Below are positions 27,631-38,558 of a stretch of 64,000 nucleotides of DNA, in pieces. Both the position numbers and the translations under genes were made by a program. The notes under the pieces were generated by a model that was not told the origin of the DNA, did no database searches, and saw nothing but the letters and a program-made list of their open reading frames with translations. The DNA is from Bacteroidaceae bacterium. Lineage in GTDB: Bacteria > Bacteroidota > Bacteroidia > Bacteroidales > Bacteroidaceae. Every line of letters begins with the position of its first letter. Position 1 is the first letter of the stretch. The stretch lies in NCBI GenBank assembly GCA_902362375.1, contig CABIVS010000011.1:124001-188000 (forward strand), read 5' to 3'.

Positions 27631-28944
27631 TCAGGCTGCGCACTGACTCTCGAAAAATTGTCTGGACAGTGAACTAATCAGTCTGTTTTTATCTGTGGTA
27701 TGTACAGATAGTGTGAAACAATGATCGCTTCCTCCATAAGAAATGAGAGATACGGGGATATCTTTGATAGTATCCATAATATGACTTTCTACTTGTGTGC
27801 GTTCCCAATGAAGGGAGCCGATGATATGTATCACAGACATATTTTCGTCCATAACCATTTCGGCATATTTATGTAGTTCCCTTTGAATGATTCGCAGGGT
27901 GTCCCGGCTGGTTGTCAGCATCATCGAGATGGATACATTGGATGAGGCCATTGAGATGACATTGATTTGATATTTGTTGATAACTTCCAATATCTTACCC
28001 ATAAACAAATATCCGGGCAATACATTTAATGAGGTAAAACGTACAAAGGTAGCCGAATCCTGTGAGAGGATGGCCTTGACACTGTTGCCTGTGTCATGGG
28101 AAGATATATAGAGGCGTTCTGTTGACAGATCGTGTGTATCGGTTAGGCGGATAACTATATTAGAGCGTGCCGCAAGGGTGATACAATCTGCGTAGAGCAG
28201 GTGTACTCCGCTGTTAATCAGTTGTTCGGCTTCTATGTAGGTTAGTGAATGTTGTTCTCGCAGGCAATTCCGGTTTGCGTAGATATGGTTGATAGGGGTG
28301 GATAACAGTATTTCGTCCGCTTTGAATAGGGTGGCAAGCACTGTTGCATAGTAATCGTTGCGTTGTTCGCTCATGAAGTCTATTTCACCATACACATTCC
28401 TGCAAATGGAAAGTGGGGCGATAAAAATATCTACATTCCGGTTCTCGTCAATGTATTGTTGGATAGATTCCTGAATATATGGGATATCCGGCTTTCTTTC
28501 CAGGTTGATCTGTATAAGTTTGCCGGTATCTAATGTTTGGGTACGAAGACCCTGTTGACGTAAGCAATAAGTGAATAAATCGCTGGATAATCCGTATACT
28601 TCTGCTTTTATCATTTTATCAATCAGTAAATCTGCTTTGTCTTCTACAAGTATATGTATTTTCTTTATGCATTCCAGAATCCGGTTTTTAATTTCCTGAT
28701 TTAGGTGCGAATCTGTAATGAGATGATTGGCAAGGGCACAGCAATATGTTTCGATGGCATTGACTGTGGCATGAGAAGCTTCATCTTCTTCGTGAAACCA
28801 ACTGATGGAAATAGCCTGTAACCACTCCTGTAATTGTGCCAATATAGGGACTACAGCTACATAAGGATGTTCTTTCTGAATACAATTGATTACTTGCTTC
28901 ATTTCATCCTCATCTTTAATTTTCTCGAATTTACAAACTTTCAT
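27631..28944 (-). CDS. Aspartokinase-like protein with degenerate active site (pseudokinase plus ACT domains)
   Basis: 437 residues, normal aspartokinase length, and the fold pattern is clear along its length. However, the N-terminal KFGGTS motif reads KFEKIK, and the nucleotide-binding LGRGGSDYTA region reads MSEQRNDYYA (about 191-200). Later family landmarks survive: FKADEILLSTPINHIY, YIEAEQLINSGV and two ACT repeats (about 300-435: VNVLPGYLF and NVISMASSNVSISMML regions). Catalysis looks lost, but the ACT part could still bind an amino acid. No metabolic gene adjoins it. Possible regulator or subunit; function unknown. Confidence 0.8.
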   Translation of the reverse strand: MKVCKFEKIKDEDEMKQVINCIQKEHPYVAVVPILAQLQEWLQAISISWFHEEDEASHATVNAIETYCCALANHLITDSHLNQEIKNRILECIKKIHILVEDKADLLIDKMIKAEVYGLSSDLFTYCLRQQGLRTQTLDTGKLIQINLERKPDIPYIQESIQQYIDENRNVDIFIAPLSICRNVYGEIDFMSEQRNDYYATVLATLFKADEILLSTPINHIYANRNCLREQHSLTYIEAEQLINSGVHLLYADCITLAARSNIVIRLTDTHDLSTERLYISSHDTGNSVKAILSQDSATFVRFTSLNVLPGYLFMGKILEVINKYQINVISMASSNVSISMMLTTSRDTLRIIQRELHKYAEMVMDENMSVIHIIGSLHWERTQVESHIMDTIKDIPVSLISYGGSDHCFTLSVHTTDKNRLISSLSRQFFESQCAA

Positions 28945-29133
28945 TGTTATCTGGTTATTTATTGGTTACTACTCTTTTCAAAATGATATGCCCTTTTTCA
29001 AAAGAGAAAGATATTTAAGAATCATTCTTTAGCTTTAGAATATGGTATATCTCTATAAATCAATCTGTTAATATTGTAATCAATGTTTTTAATACATCTC
29101 TTTACTATAAGTAATCTGCTAATACCGTACCAC

Positions 29134-29165
29134 ATTGTGATATAAAGTAAGATTTATTATCTTTG
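29134..29165 (+). promoter_or_regulatory. Promoter at the MATE remnant junction
   Basis: ATTG (29134-29137), 20-base spacer, TATCTTTG (29158-29165). The -7 box overlaps the first codons of the surviving MATE frame. It may now serve the TIGR02757 gene at 29658. Confidence 0.55.
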
Positions 29166-29615
29166 GTATCCACTACGGGAGCGTTAGTCAGTAATTTGAT
29201 TGGAGCAGGAGCGGGGAAAGAACTTTTTCCTGTTTGTCGTAAAGTTCTTAAGCTGGGCTATGTGGTGGGACTTCCGTTGATAGGGATAGCTCTTTGGAGC
29301 AATCAATGGATTGTCGGATTTTATACGAATAACGATAATCTGGTGAGATTAGCTTTCTATCCTTTTATAGTTATGCTGTTGAATTATACTTTTGCACTGC
29401 CCGGATATGTTTATATCAATGCTGTTACCGGTACAGGAAAGACGAAGCTCGCTTTTATCTTCCAGTTAATCACCATTCTTGTATATTTGATTTATCTGTA
29501 TCTGTTAAGTGAATGTTTTCATGCTTCTCTGACTGTGTATATGATGGCAGAATATCTGTTTGTTATTTTATTAGGGATACAATCTGTCATTTACTTAAAG
29601 AGGAAATCCAACTAG
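29163..29615 (+). pseudogene. C-terminal fragment of a MATE efflux transporter
   Basis: About 150 residues matching the last third of MATE-family transporters: STTGALVSNLIGAGAGKE, then helices (GYVVGLPLIGIALW, FYPFIVMLLNYTF, LAFIFQLITILVYLIYLYLL, YLFVILLGIQSVIYL). The frame has a TAA at 29148-29150 and only a TTG at 29163 as a start. The 217 bases upstream show no N-terminal half. So the 5' two thirds were deleted and the rest is a remnant. The gene would have had 12 helices; about four or five remain. Confidence 0.8.
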
Positions 29616-29657
29616 AATATGTACTTTTGTGCTTTCAATACTTGATACTTTCTCAAA

Positions 29658-30365
29658 ATGACTGAAGATATAAAGAATAAACTTTTGATGTGTGCGGAGA
29701 TTTATCATCGTGCAGACTTTATTATAAGTGATCCGGTGCAGTTTCCCCATCGTTATACGCTGAAACAGGATATCGAAGTCAGCGGTTTGCTGACGGCGAT
29801 TATGAGTTTTGGCAATCGTAAACAGATTTTGAAAAAGGCGGACGAACTGCATAGATTAATGGGAGATTCACCTTATCGATATGTATTGTCCCGCCAGTGG
29901 GAGAAGGATTTTCCTTCGGGAGCGACCAATAGCTTTTATCGGATGTTGTCGTATGCTGATTTTTATGGATACTTTCGGCGATTATATACAGCTTATACAC
30001 AGTTTGAAAGTCTGGAGGAAGCTTTGATGTTATATCCCGGAATACCAATGGAAAAGTTATGTGCATTTCTTGAAGTCTCTGCTAAAAGTCCTCAAAAGAA
30101 ACTGAATATGTTTTTGCGTTGGATGATTCGTCGGGATTCGGAGGTCGATTTGGGGATTTGGGAAAGTTTTGATCGCAGAGATTTGATTGTTCCTTTAGAT
30201 ACACATGTCTGCCGGGTAGCGCATTATTTCAAGTTGACAGATACGGAAACTTTTTCTTTGAAAAATGCCCGTCAGATAACGATGGCATTGGGTGAGGTCT
30301 TTCCGGAGGATCCTTGTTTGGGCGATTTTGCCCTGTTTGGATTGGGAGTGAATGGGGAGATTTAA
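29658..30365 (+). CDS. TIGR02757 family protein
   Basis: 235 residues, normal for this Bacteroidetes family. Landmarks: SDPVQFPHRY near the start, LTAIMSFGNRKQILKKA, RWMIRRDSEVDLGIWE, and PLDTHVCRVAHYF. The helical pattern with LDTHV resembles DNA glycosylase-like HhH proteins, but no activity is known to me. It starts 42 bases after the MATE remnant; terminator at 30387-30447. Confidence 0.82.
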   Translation: MTEDIKNKLLMCAEIYHRADFIISDPVQFPHRYTLKQDIEVSGLLTAIMSFGNRKQILKKADELHRLMGDSPYRYVLSRQWEKDFPSGATNSFYRMLSYADFYGYFRRLYTAYTQFESLEEALMLYPGIPMEKLCAFLEVSAKSPQKKLNMFLRWMIRRDSEVDLGIWESFDRRDLIVPLDTHVCRVAHYFKLTDTETFSLKNARQITMALGEVFPEDPCLGDFALFGLGVNGEI

Positions 30366-30386
30366 TATATGTCCTAATAAAATGAA

Positions 30387-30447
30387 TTTTTCGATTATAA
30401 TCGGAAAAGTGGATGTTAAACCAACTTTTGGGATTATAATCGAAAAA
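30387..30447. terminator. Long bidirectional hairpin between convergent genes
   Basis: 30387-30410 and 30424-30447 are reverse complements over 24 bases with two mismatches; loop 13. Each arm holds the palindrome GATTATAATC. A-run and T-run flanks suit termination on both strands. Confidence 0.7.
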
Positions 30448-30458
30448 ATAGAGAACTG

Positions 30459-32161
<1,703 letters not shown>

Positions 32162-32190
32162 AATCTTTTCTTTTTTCATTTTTTCGAATG

Positions 32191-32198
32191 CAAAAATA
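32191..32198 (-). promoter_or_regulatory. -7 box for the lipoprotein/BspA unit
   Basis: TATTTTTG on the minus strand, 30 bases before the start at 32161. No clear -33. Confidence 0.45.
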
Positions 32199-32323
32199 GT
32201 AAGATCGCATCAATTTTGAGTTATGAAGTAATCTGATAAATCTAACACTTTGTTTTTGAATATGTTGGTATTCAGTGTATTAGTTAAACTGTGTTTTGGG
32301 GATTTCTAACACTGGTCTAACAC

Positions 32324-33979
32324 CTATCCGAAAAGTGCTAAAAACAGGTCTTTATTAGTGGATTCTGCCGATTTGATACGTGATTTGAGTCGTGATTTAC
32401 GGGCATATACATTAGCAACGGTATCTTTCATAAACAAACTGATTACTTGTGGAGAAAAACCTACGAAAATATAGCAGAGCAACCGGATGTCAGCTTCTTT
32501 CATTGCCGGAAAATCATTCCGTAGTTTTTCCATAGCATTGTCATGGCAGGTGTTCACGATAAGTTCCAGCTCTTGCAGCATTTCATTGTTCTCTGCAAAA
32601 TCAGTGATAATCTGTTTCACTTCGTGGAACATGGCTGCCTGTTGCGATGCAGTATTCTCTCGCTCGTAGTAAGTTTTTCCCAGTTTGTCAATGATGTCAA
32701 AGCGTGAAGCTACCAAACCTTTTAAATGATTTTCCGCATTCTGCTGTCCTTCCATGTATTCTGTCAAGGTTTTGTATTGAGAGTTGGCTTCTTCTGCCAA
32801 TAGCAGATAGCGGTCGGTACGTTCGCGTTGCAAGCGCAGACGTTGGCGGATGATGTAGTATGCTACCCCTATTATCAGAAGAATTACGGTTGCTACGGCA
32901 ATCTCCCAAATAGTACGGTTCTTCATCCGATATTCGGCAAATTTGGATCGTTCCTTGAAATAATCACGTTCCACCATACCGGCAGAGAATTGCATATTCG
33001 AACGTGTCAGTGAGTCAGTCAGATAGATATAATGATGTATCTTCTCCGTCGCTTTCTCGAAGTTCCTGGCCTGTGCTTCAATCCGATAAGCGGTGTATTG
33101 CAGGTCTGCCATATCACGAATATCGGTTGTGTGTGCTTCTGCGAGTGCCAGATAGTAGCGTGCGCTGTCTATACGGTTCTTTAGAAGATTCACATCTACT
33201 AATGTATGATATCCGTATAACGTATCTTGTCGGGCAGAGAGTTCAATACGTTGCAGCAGGTCATGAGGAATCTGTTTTTTGCTTGACACCACATAAAGAG
33301 AGGCAAGATTGGTGAGACTGGCTTTGGCTAACTTATCGTACTTGTGCTCATCAGCTAAATCAAGGGCGGCAGAATAGAGCCGCATAGCTTTCTCTATATC
33401 TTTCGAATGAAAAGTTGCGGCTGCCATATCAAGAGTTGATTCTGTTTCTTCGCGAGTGTTATCAGATTGTCGGAAGTTATTGCGAGCTTCGCGAAAATAA
33501 TGATAAGCCCGGCTATAGTTCATCTGTTCATAATACACTTCACCGATCTGCCTGTATAAAAGCCCTGCATAATAAGGTTCATTGGTATCTTTCAATTTCT
33601 CTTCAACTTTCAGGAAAAGGCGTAACGCTCCCGGCTTGTCTCCTGCGCGCAGTTTGACTTTTCCCCAATAATAGAGAGTTTTGCATTGACTGCGTAAATC
33701 TTTGGGATGATGTTTGTAATACTCCCAAGCCCGACGAATCAGCGAATCATTTGTTGCTTTGATATGATTTTTGTCTAAAGCTTCGGAATAAAGCAACGCA
33801 TATCTGGCCTGTTCAGCCTGACTGCCTTCTGATTTGAGTTGTTGTAATATTGTTAAGGCACTATCCGGCTTGTTTTGTAACAGTGCTTCCGCCTCGTCGA
33901 GCCGGGAAATCTGTTCTCTGTTATAGCATCCTGTAAAAAAGAGAATAGCTAATAGTATGAGTATAATTCTGCATTTCAT
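32324..33979 (-). CDS. TPR lipoprotein-like membrane regulator with C-terminal HTH-like domain
   Basis: 551 residues. N-terminal lipoprotein-type signal (LFFTGC, Cys about 18). TPR repeats about 22-330 (typical ISRLDEAEALLQNKPDSAL start). One membrane helix about 352-372 (IAVATVILLIIGVAYYII). A cytoplasmic coiled coil follows, then a C-terminal segment (about 490-540) with ADIRLLCYIFVGFSPQVISLF resembling the LuxR-type HTH of this Bacteroidetes group. Such proteins are thought to be one-chain sensors. Divergent from vsr. Confidence 0.83.
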   Translation of the reverse strand: MKCRIILILLAILFFTGCYNREQISRLDEAEALLQNKPDSALTILQQLKSEGSQAEQARYALLYSEALDKNHIKATNDSLIRRAWEYYKHHPKDLRSQCKTLYYWGKVKLRAGDKPGALRLFLKVEEKLKDTNEPYYAGLLYRQIGEVYYEQMNYSRAYHYFREARNNFRQSDNTREETESTLDMAAATFHSKDIEKAMRLYSAALDLADEHKYDKLAKASLTNLASLYVVSSKKQIPHDLLQRIELSARQDTLYGYHTLVDVNLLKNRIDSARYYLALAEAHTTDIRDMADLQYTAYRIEAQARNFEKATEKIHHYIYLTDSLTRSNMQFSAGMVERDYFKERSKFAEYRMKNRTIWEIAVATVILLIIGVAYYIIRQRLRLQRERTDRYLLLAEEANSQYKTLTEYMEGQQNAENHLKGLVASRFDIIDKLGKTYYERENTASQQAAMFHEVKQIITDFAENNEMLQELELIVNTCHDNAMEKLRNDFPAMKEADIRLLCYIFVGFSPQVISLFMKDTVANVYARKSRLKSRIKSAESTNKDLFLALFG

Positions 33980-34095
33980 GCTGTGAATGTAATAAAAATA
34001 TTTCGAGTTTAGTTAAAGGCGTCTATAAATATTTCGGCGCTTGTTTTGAGAGTGTGGAAATTGAAGAGATAATGAGTGCATTCTTTGTGTTTAAT

Positions 34096-34128
34096 ATTGT
34101 AATTCATGGATGATAATTTTTATCTTTG
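34096..34128 (+). promoter_or_regulatory. Promoter of vsr
   Basis: ATTG (34096-34099), 21-base spacer, TATCTTTG (34121-34128), 43 bases before the start codon. Confidence 0.65.
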
Positions 34129-34171
34129 CATTAGGAATCATTTATCTTTTGTATTTAAATTTTGTTGAGGT

Positions 34172-34624
34172 ATGGTAGACGTTTTAACAAAAGAGCAACG
34201 GCGGAAGTGCATGTCGAATATTCGTAGTAAAAATACGAGGCCGGAGATTCTTGTGCGGAAATATCTATTTTCCCAAGGTATTCGTTTTCGTGTTAATGTG
34301 AAAAAGTTGCCAGGAACTCCTGATATTGTGTTAAGAAAGTATAGAACAGTGATCTTTGTAAATGGCTGTTTCTGGCATGGACATGAAGGGTGTAAATATT
34401 ATGTTTTGCCGAAGACCAATACAGAATTCTGGAAGGAAAAAATAGAGAAGAATAAAGAACGGGATCTAAAAGAACGAATGCAACTCCGGACTATGGGATG
34501 GCATGTTATTTTATTATGGGAATGTCAGTTGAAAAGTAAAGTTCGGGACCAAAATTTGAAAGGGTTGTTATATACTTTGAATAAGATAGTATTAGAAAAC
34601 TATAATGCAAAACATATAGACTGA
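34172..34624 (+). CDS. vsr: Very-short-patch mismatch repair endonuclease (Vsr)
   Basis: 150 residues, usual Vsr length. Family landmarks: MSNIRSKNTRPEILVRKYLF, LPGTPDIVLRKYRTVIFVNGCFWHGHEGC (catalytic Asp in TPDI and the HGH zinc/active region) and WHVILLWECQ. Vsr nicks beside T in T:G mismatches made by deamination of 5-methylcytosine, within CTWGG. This fits the EcoRII-type (CCWGG) system encoded next. AT-rich, like its neighbours. Confidence 0.93.
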   Translation: MVDVLTKEQRRKCMSNIRSKNTRPEILVRKYLFSQGIRFRVNVKKLPGTPDIVLRKYRTVIFVNGCFWHGHEGCKYYVLPKTNTEFWKEKIEKNKERDLKERMQLRTMGWHVILLWECQLKSKVRDQNLKGLLYTLNKIVLENYNAKHID

Positions 34625-34765
34625 CTGTATTAGTTTGGCTAATCGTTAAAAAAGTTAGAATGGAATGTTTTTCAGGGCAATGATGTACACCAGCTTTGTT
34701 CTCTCTTATTTAGGTTATTAATACTATTAGTGAAGATGGGATTCGTTATTCTCGATAAAAAACTA

Positions 34766-34773
34766 TATTTTTG
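34766..34773 (+). promoter_or_regulatory. -7 box for the methyltransferase gene
   Basis: TATTTTTG, 19 bases before the start at 34793; the leader would be very short. Confidence 0.45.
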
Positions 34774-34792
34774 TATCCAAATCAATAATTGA

Positions 34793-36130
34793 ATGACAGC
34801 TAAGCAACTAATCATACAAGATATAAAACTCGTTGACTTTCCGGAAGAGGTTGATGTACAAAATGGCATCAAGATATATGGCGAAACTAGTTGGGAGAAC
34901 CAATTGGCAGTGTTAAGCCATTACCTGCATAATAATGATTGTGTTGGTAATGAACAAAGTAAGAAAGAAATATTATATACTATCCGGGAATTTTTGGAGC
35001 GAAAAAAAAGTAATAAGGAAGAGACGATAACTGAAGAGTATGTAATGAAGGTTGCTGAAAACCCTGTTGAGTATAGTCTCTTTTCTGACTTTTTTAGGGT
35101 TCCTTTCCCTAGTCCTCAATCTCCCCAATTTACTTTTATTGATTTATTTGCAGGCATGGGAGGTTTTCGTTTGGCGATGCAGGCACAAGGTGGAAAATGT
35201 GTTTTTTCTTCGGAATGGAATAAATATGCTCAAAAAACTTATTTGGCGAACTTTGGTGAAATGCCATTTGGAGATATAACGAAAGAAGTTACTAAAAGTT
35301 ATATACCTCAATACTTTGATATTTTATGCGCAGGTTTTCCTTGCCAACCTTTTTCTATTGCCGGTGTTTCTAAAAAGAAAAGTTTAGGACGGGAAACGGG
35401 CTTTAAGGACAAAACTCAAGGTACACTTTTCTTTGATGTAGCGGATATTATTAGTCGTCATCGCCCTAAAGCATTTTATTTGGAAAATGTGAAGAATTTG
35501 TTGTCACATGATAAGGGCAATACCTTTAAGATTATAAAAGGTACACTGGAAGAATTGAATTATTCGATTCATTTTCTGGTTATGGATGGGCAGGCTTATG
35601 TACCTCAGCATCGGGAGCGTATTATGATTGTTGGATTTAATCGTGAAATTTTTCATGGGAAAGAACAATTCTGTTTTCCTGAACAAAAACAATCTACACG
35701 GGGCATACGGGAGATTTTAGAGCCGGATGTTGATGATAAATATACATTGAGTGATAAACTTTGGAGTTATTTACAGAACTATGCAGAGAAACATCGCGTA
35801 AAAGGAAATGGTTTTGGGTTTGGGATGGTTGATCTTAACGGTATCTCTCGTACATTGAGTGCCCGTTACTATAAAGATGGTTCAGAAATACTTGTTCCAC
35901 AAGGAAATGGGAAAAATCCTAGAAGATTGTCACCTCGTGAATGTGCTCGATTGATGGGCTATCCTGATAAATATCGTTTAGATCAAGTCTCTGATGTACA
36001 AGCGTATCGGCAGTGTGGAAATTCTGTAGTAGTTCCACTCATAACTGCAGTTTCTGAACAAATTATTAAAACAATCAATAATTATGAGCAACATTCTGGA
36101 CTCTGCGATACAGAGTGTGCAGCAATCTAA
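34793..36130 (+). CDS. C5-cytosine DNA methyltransferase (EcoRII/Dcm type)
   Basis: 445 residues. An N-terminal extension of about 100 residues, as in M.EcoRII and Dcm, precedes motif I FIDLFAGMGGFRLA (about 115-128). Motif IV GFPCQPFSIAG holds catalytic Cys 184. Motif VI ENVKNLL, motif VIII QHRERI (about 272-277) and motif X near RQCGNSVVVPL follow. It methylates cytosine; CCWGG is the expected site, judged from the partner genes, with the second C modified. Its 3' end overlaps the endonuclease gene by 47 bases in another frame. Confidence 0.93.
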   Translation: MTAKQLIIQDIKLVDFPEEVDVQNGIKIYGETSWENQLAVLSHYLHNNDCVGNEQSKKEILYTIREFLERKKSNKEETITEEYVMKVAENPVEYSLFSDFFRVPFPSPQSPQFTFIDLFAGMGGFRLAMQAQGGKCVFSSEWNKYAQKTYLANFGEMPFGDITKEVTKSYIPQYFDILCAGFPCQPFSIAGVSKKKSLGRETGFKDKTQGTLFFDVADIISRHRPKAFYLENVKNLLSHDKGNTFKIIKGTLEELNYSIHFLVMDGQAYVPQHRERIMIVGFNREIFHGKEQFCFPEQKQSTRGIREILEPDVDDKYTLSDKLWSYLQNYAEKHRVKGNGFGFGMVDLNGISRTLSARYYKDGSEILVPQGNGKNPRRLSPRECARLMGYPDKYRLDQVSDVQAYRQCGNSVVVPLITAVSEQIIKTINNYEQHSGLCDTECAAI

Positions 36131-37277
36131 GGCTGCTTGGTGCCGGTTTATAACTGGAAATGATACAGGTGCAACAGGAAGTCATCAAGCAGGTTTTTAT
36201 ATACCTAAGTGTGCATCGAGTTTACTTTTTGATGAACCGGGAAAGAAAGGGGAAAACAAGGAGAAAACTGTACAAATAAAATGGCAGGATGACTTTACAA
36301 CGGAAAGTTGTATGAAATATTATGGACAAGGTACACGTAATGAGTATCGTATAACCCGTTTTGGTCGTGGCTTTCCTTTTTTTCAAGATGATAATGTTGG
36401 AGATTTACTCATTATTGCTAAATATACTGAAGAAGATTATTTGGGCTATGTTCTTAGTGCTGATGAAGATATAGATGGATTTTTTGCTTATTTCAATCTT
36501 GCTCCAGACGAAACAAATCAATTAATAGATGTAGCGGGTGTTATTAAACCAGACGAAAAAATAGTGCAACTCTTCCATGATTTTGTTAGTCGTTTTGATA
36601 AATTTCCAGACACTCGACAAATGGCATTAGGAGCACGAGAATGTTATAATAAGGCTTATAAAATTAGTGAAAATGTTTTTAAAACTAATCCTGATGATGT
36701 CTTGTTGAATTGGGTAGATACTGAATTCCGACTGTTTAAATGTATGGAAGAAAAATTTTATGTGGATATAATAACACATTCTTTTGATAGTATTGATACA
36801 TTTATACAAACAGCTAACGAAGTACTTAATCGTCGTAAGTCTCGTGCCGGTAAATCATTAGAGCATCATTTATCTGATATATTTGTACATAATGCACTTG
36901 TTTTTGAGGAGCAAGCTGTAACTGAAGATAATAAAAAACCGGATTTTCTTTTTCCAAATAGTAAATGTTATCGCAATATACAATTTCCGGCTGAGGACCT
37001 TATCGTTTTGGGGGCTAAGACTACTTGCAAAGATCGTTGGCGGCAAGTATTGACGGAGGCGGATCGTGTGGATGATAAATTTTTATTTACTCTTCAGCAG
37101 GGAATATCAAAGAATCAGTTAAAAGAGATGCACGATTCCCGACTTACACTTGTTGTTCCTCAAAAGTATATTTCAAGTTTTCCACGAGACTATCAAGATG
37201 AAATAAAAGATCTTCTAGGATTTGTCTTAATGGTAAAGGAGAAGCAGGAACATTTACCAAAACATTATTTTATATAA
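36084..37277 (+). CDS. EcoRII-type restriction endonuclease
   Basis: 397 residues, near the 404 of EcoRII. The N-terminal effector domain (about 1-170) carries the family pattern KAAWCRFITGNDTGATGSHQ. The C-terminal PD-(D/E)xK catalytic domain (about 185-397) has KPDF (285-288), LGAKTTCKDRWRQVL with the catalytic-type Lys 312 and Arg 318. EcoRII needs two CCWGG sites, one as allosteric effector. The start overlaps the methyltransferase stop by 47 bases, which couples their translation and lets the methyltransferase be made first. Confidence 0.9.
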   Translation: MSNILDSAIQSVQQSKAAWCRFITGNDTGATGSHQAGFYIPKCASSLLFDEPGKKGENKEKTVQIKWQDDFTTESCMKYYGQGTRNEYRITRFGRGFPFFQDDNVGDLLIIAKYTEEDYLGYVLSADEDIDGFFAYFNLAPDETNQLIDVAGVIKPDEKIVQLFHDFVSRFDKFPDTRQMALGARECYNKAYKISENVFKTNPDDVLLNWVDTEFRLFKCMEEKFYVDIITHSFDSIDTFIQTANEVLNRRKSRAGKSLEHHLSDIFVHNALVFEEQAVTEDNKKPDFLFPNSKCYRNIQFPAEDLIVLGAKTTCKDRWRQVLTEADRVDDKFLFTLQQGISKNQLKEMHDSRLTLVVPQKYISSFPRDYQDEIKDLLGFVLMVKEKQEHLPKHYFI

Positions 37278-37364
37278 AAACCAGGAGTTCTTCATAACAG
37301 TATGGAGAGCTCCGAATTTTTTATTTTCAATATGAATAAATTTTAATCAACTGTTTGAGCGTAA

Positions 37365-38477
37365 TCAATCGTTAGAATACTCAACATACTCATCAACTAT
37401 ACTATCATTCATATGTTCTAAATGAGGTTCTTTTCTCAATTCTTTCACTGATTCATAAGAAATGAAAGTACATATTTCCGCAAGAGGCCCTTTTTCCATA
37501 AAAGCAAAGACCGGTCGGTTGATTTGTTCGAATACAGCTTCCCTGCGTTCGATGGAAGCAACGATGTGGATTTTTATGTCAAGCATTGGTTGAAGGGCTA
37601 ATAAGTCAGCCATTCTTAAAATACCGGAATAAATGGCGGTTGTTCCTTCTACCTCAAACGCTCTGACTATGGAATGTCGTTTTATCCATAATACATCTAT
37701 ATTCTCTATAACTTTAAGAGTTGGGCCATCAAACACTAATGGTAGATTTTCTAATAAGGTATTATTTTGTAATGGCTTCCACTTGTTTAAGACTCTACTT
37801 CTGTCTGATTTGGGCAACCAAATTTTATAGCCCAATTTTTCACCTATTTCGGCTAAAGTAGCTTGTATCTGAATAGATTCTCTTTCTTCTTTACTTGTAT
37901 TGGCTTTATTTTGTGATGTTTCGTCAGGTATTTCTATGACCGTTTCTTTCTCACTGGAAACTCTGACCTTTGTCAATGAACGTACTTTTTTCTTTTCAGC
38001 TCCTGAAAAAGGATAGTCTTTCATTTCAGATTGTTGTTGTAAAATAACTTGTTCAAGGTATTTACAATCTTCTTTTGGCCAAAGTCTGGGACTGGAAAAT
38101 ACCATATAAGTCCATCTGGCGCTATCACTTGGTAACTTTTGGGTAAATGATAGATGGTTCCAAATGATATTTTCGTGTATCGGAATTCCCTTTTCTAATG
38201 GTAGCCATGCAATTGGTTTTACTTTGAATCTCAAAGTGAAAGGATCATCCTCTTGGGTAAATATAGGTTTTGAGTCTATAAAGAAATTACTTGTAATTTC
38301 TAATATTCCGATAAAACGTTGAATTTTGGTGCAATAACATATGAACTTATCGCCAATGTTTATGTGTTGATTTTCTACATATGCCTTACGAGATATGCGG
38401 AATCCGCTGATTTCTTGGTTAGATTCAGAAAATGCCAATGCAGTGTTAGGAGAAAAAAGATTTATGTAGTATTTCAT
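37365..38477 (-). CDS. EVE-like domain fused to a PD-(D/E)xK-like nuclease domain
   Basis: 370 residues from ATG 38475-38477 (MKYYINLFSPNTALAF); a TTG 24 bases up is possible. About 1-150 resemble an EVE/PUA-like fold: YYINLFSP start, SGFRIS, GDKFICYCTKIQRFIGILEI, ARWTYMVFSSPRLW. EVE domains read modified bases. A charged linker (about 155-205) leads to a C-terminal domain (about 205-345) with IDVLWI and AFEVEGTTAIYSG, i.e. Asp 261 and E-x-E near 275-277, the pattern of restriction-type nucleases. It converges with the EcoRII gene. Possible modification-dependent restriction factor. Domain calls by eye. Confidence 0.6.
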   Translation of the reverse strand: MKYYINLFSPNTALAFSESNQEISGFRISRKAYVENQHINIGDKFICYCTKIQRFIGILEITSNFFIDSKPIFTQEDDPFTLRFKVKPIAWLPLEKGIPIHENIIWNHLSFTQKLPSDSARWTYMVFSSPRLWPKEDCKYLEQVILQQQSEMKDYPFSGAEKKKVRSLTKVRVSSEKETVIEIPDETSQNKANTSKEERESIQIQATLAEIGEKLGYKIWLPKSDRSRVLNKWKPLQNNTLLENLPLVFDGPTLKVIENIDVLWIKRHSIVRAFEVEGTTAIYSGILRMADLLALQPMLDIKIHIVASIERREAVFEQINRPVFAFMEKGPLAEICTFISYESVKELRKEPHLEHMNDSIVDEYVEYSND

Positions 38478-38558
38478 GGCTTTATGTCTTATTTTTGACA
38501 AATTTATAAAAAGTATTTTGGATGATATGATATTTGTAGGATTTTTTTTAGATGAAAA

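Noticed and set aside
29163..29615. A functional short membrane protein from TTG 29163
   Set aside because: The sequence aligns by pattern to the end of MATE transporters and lacks the helices needed for function.
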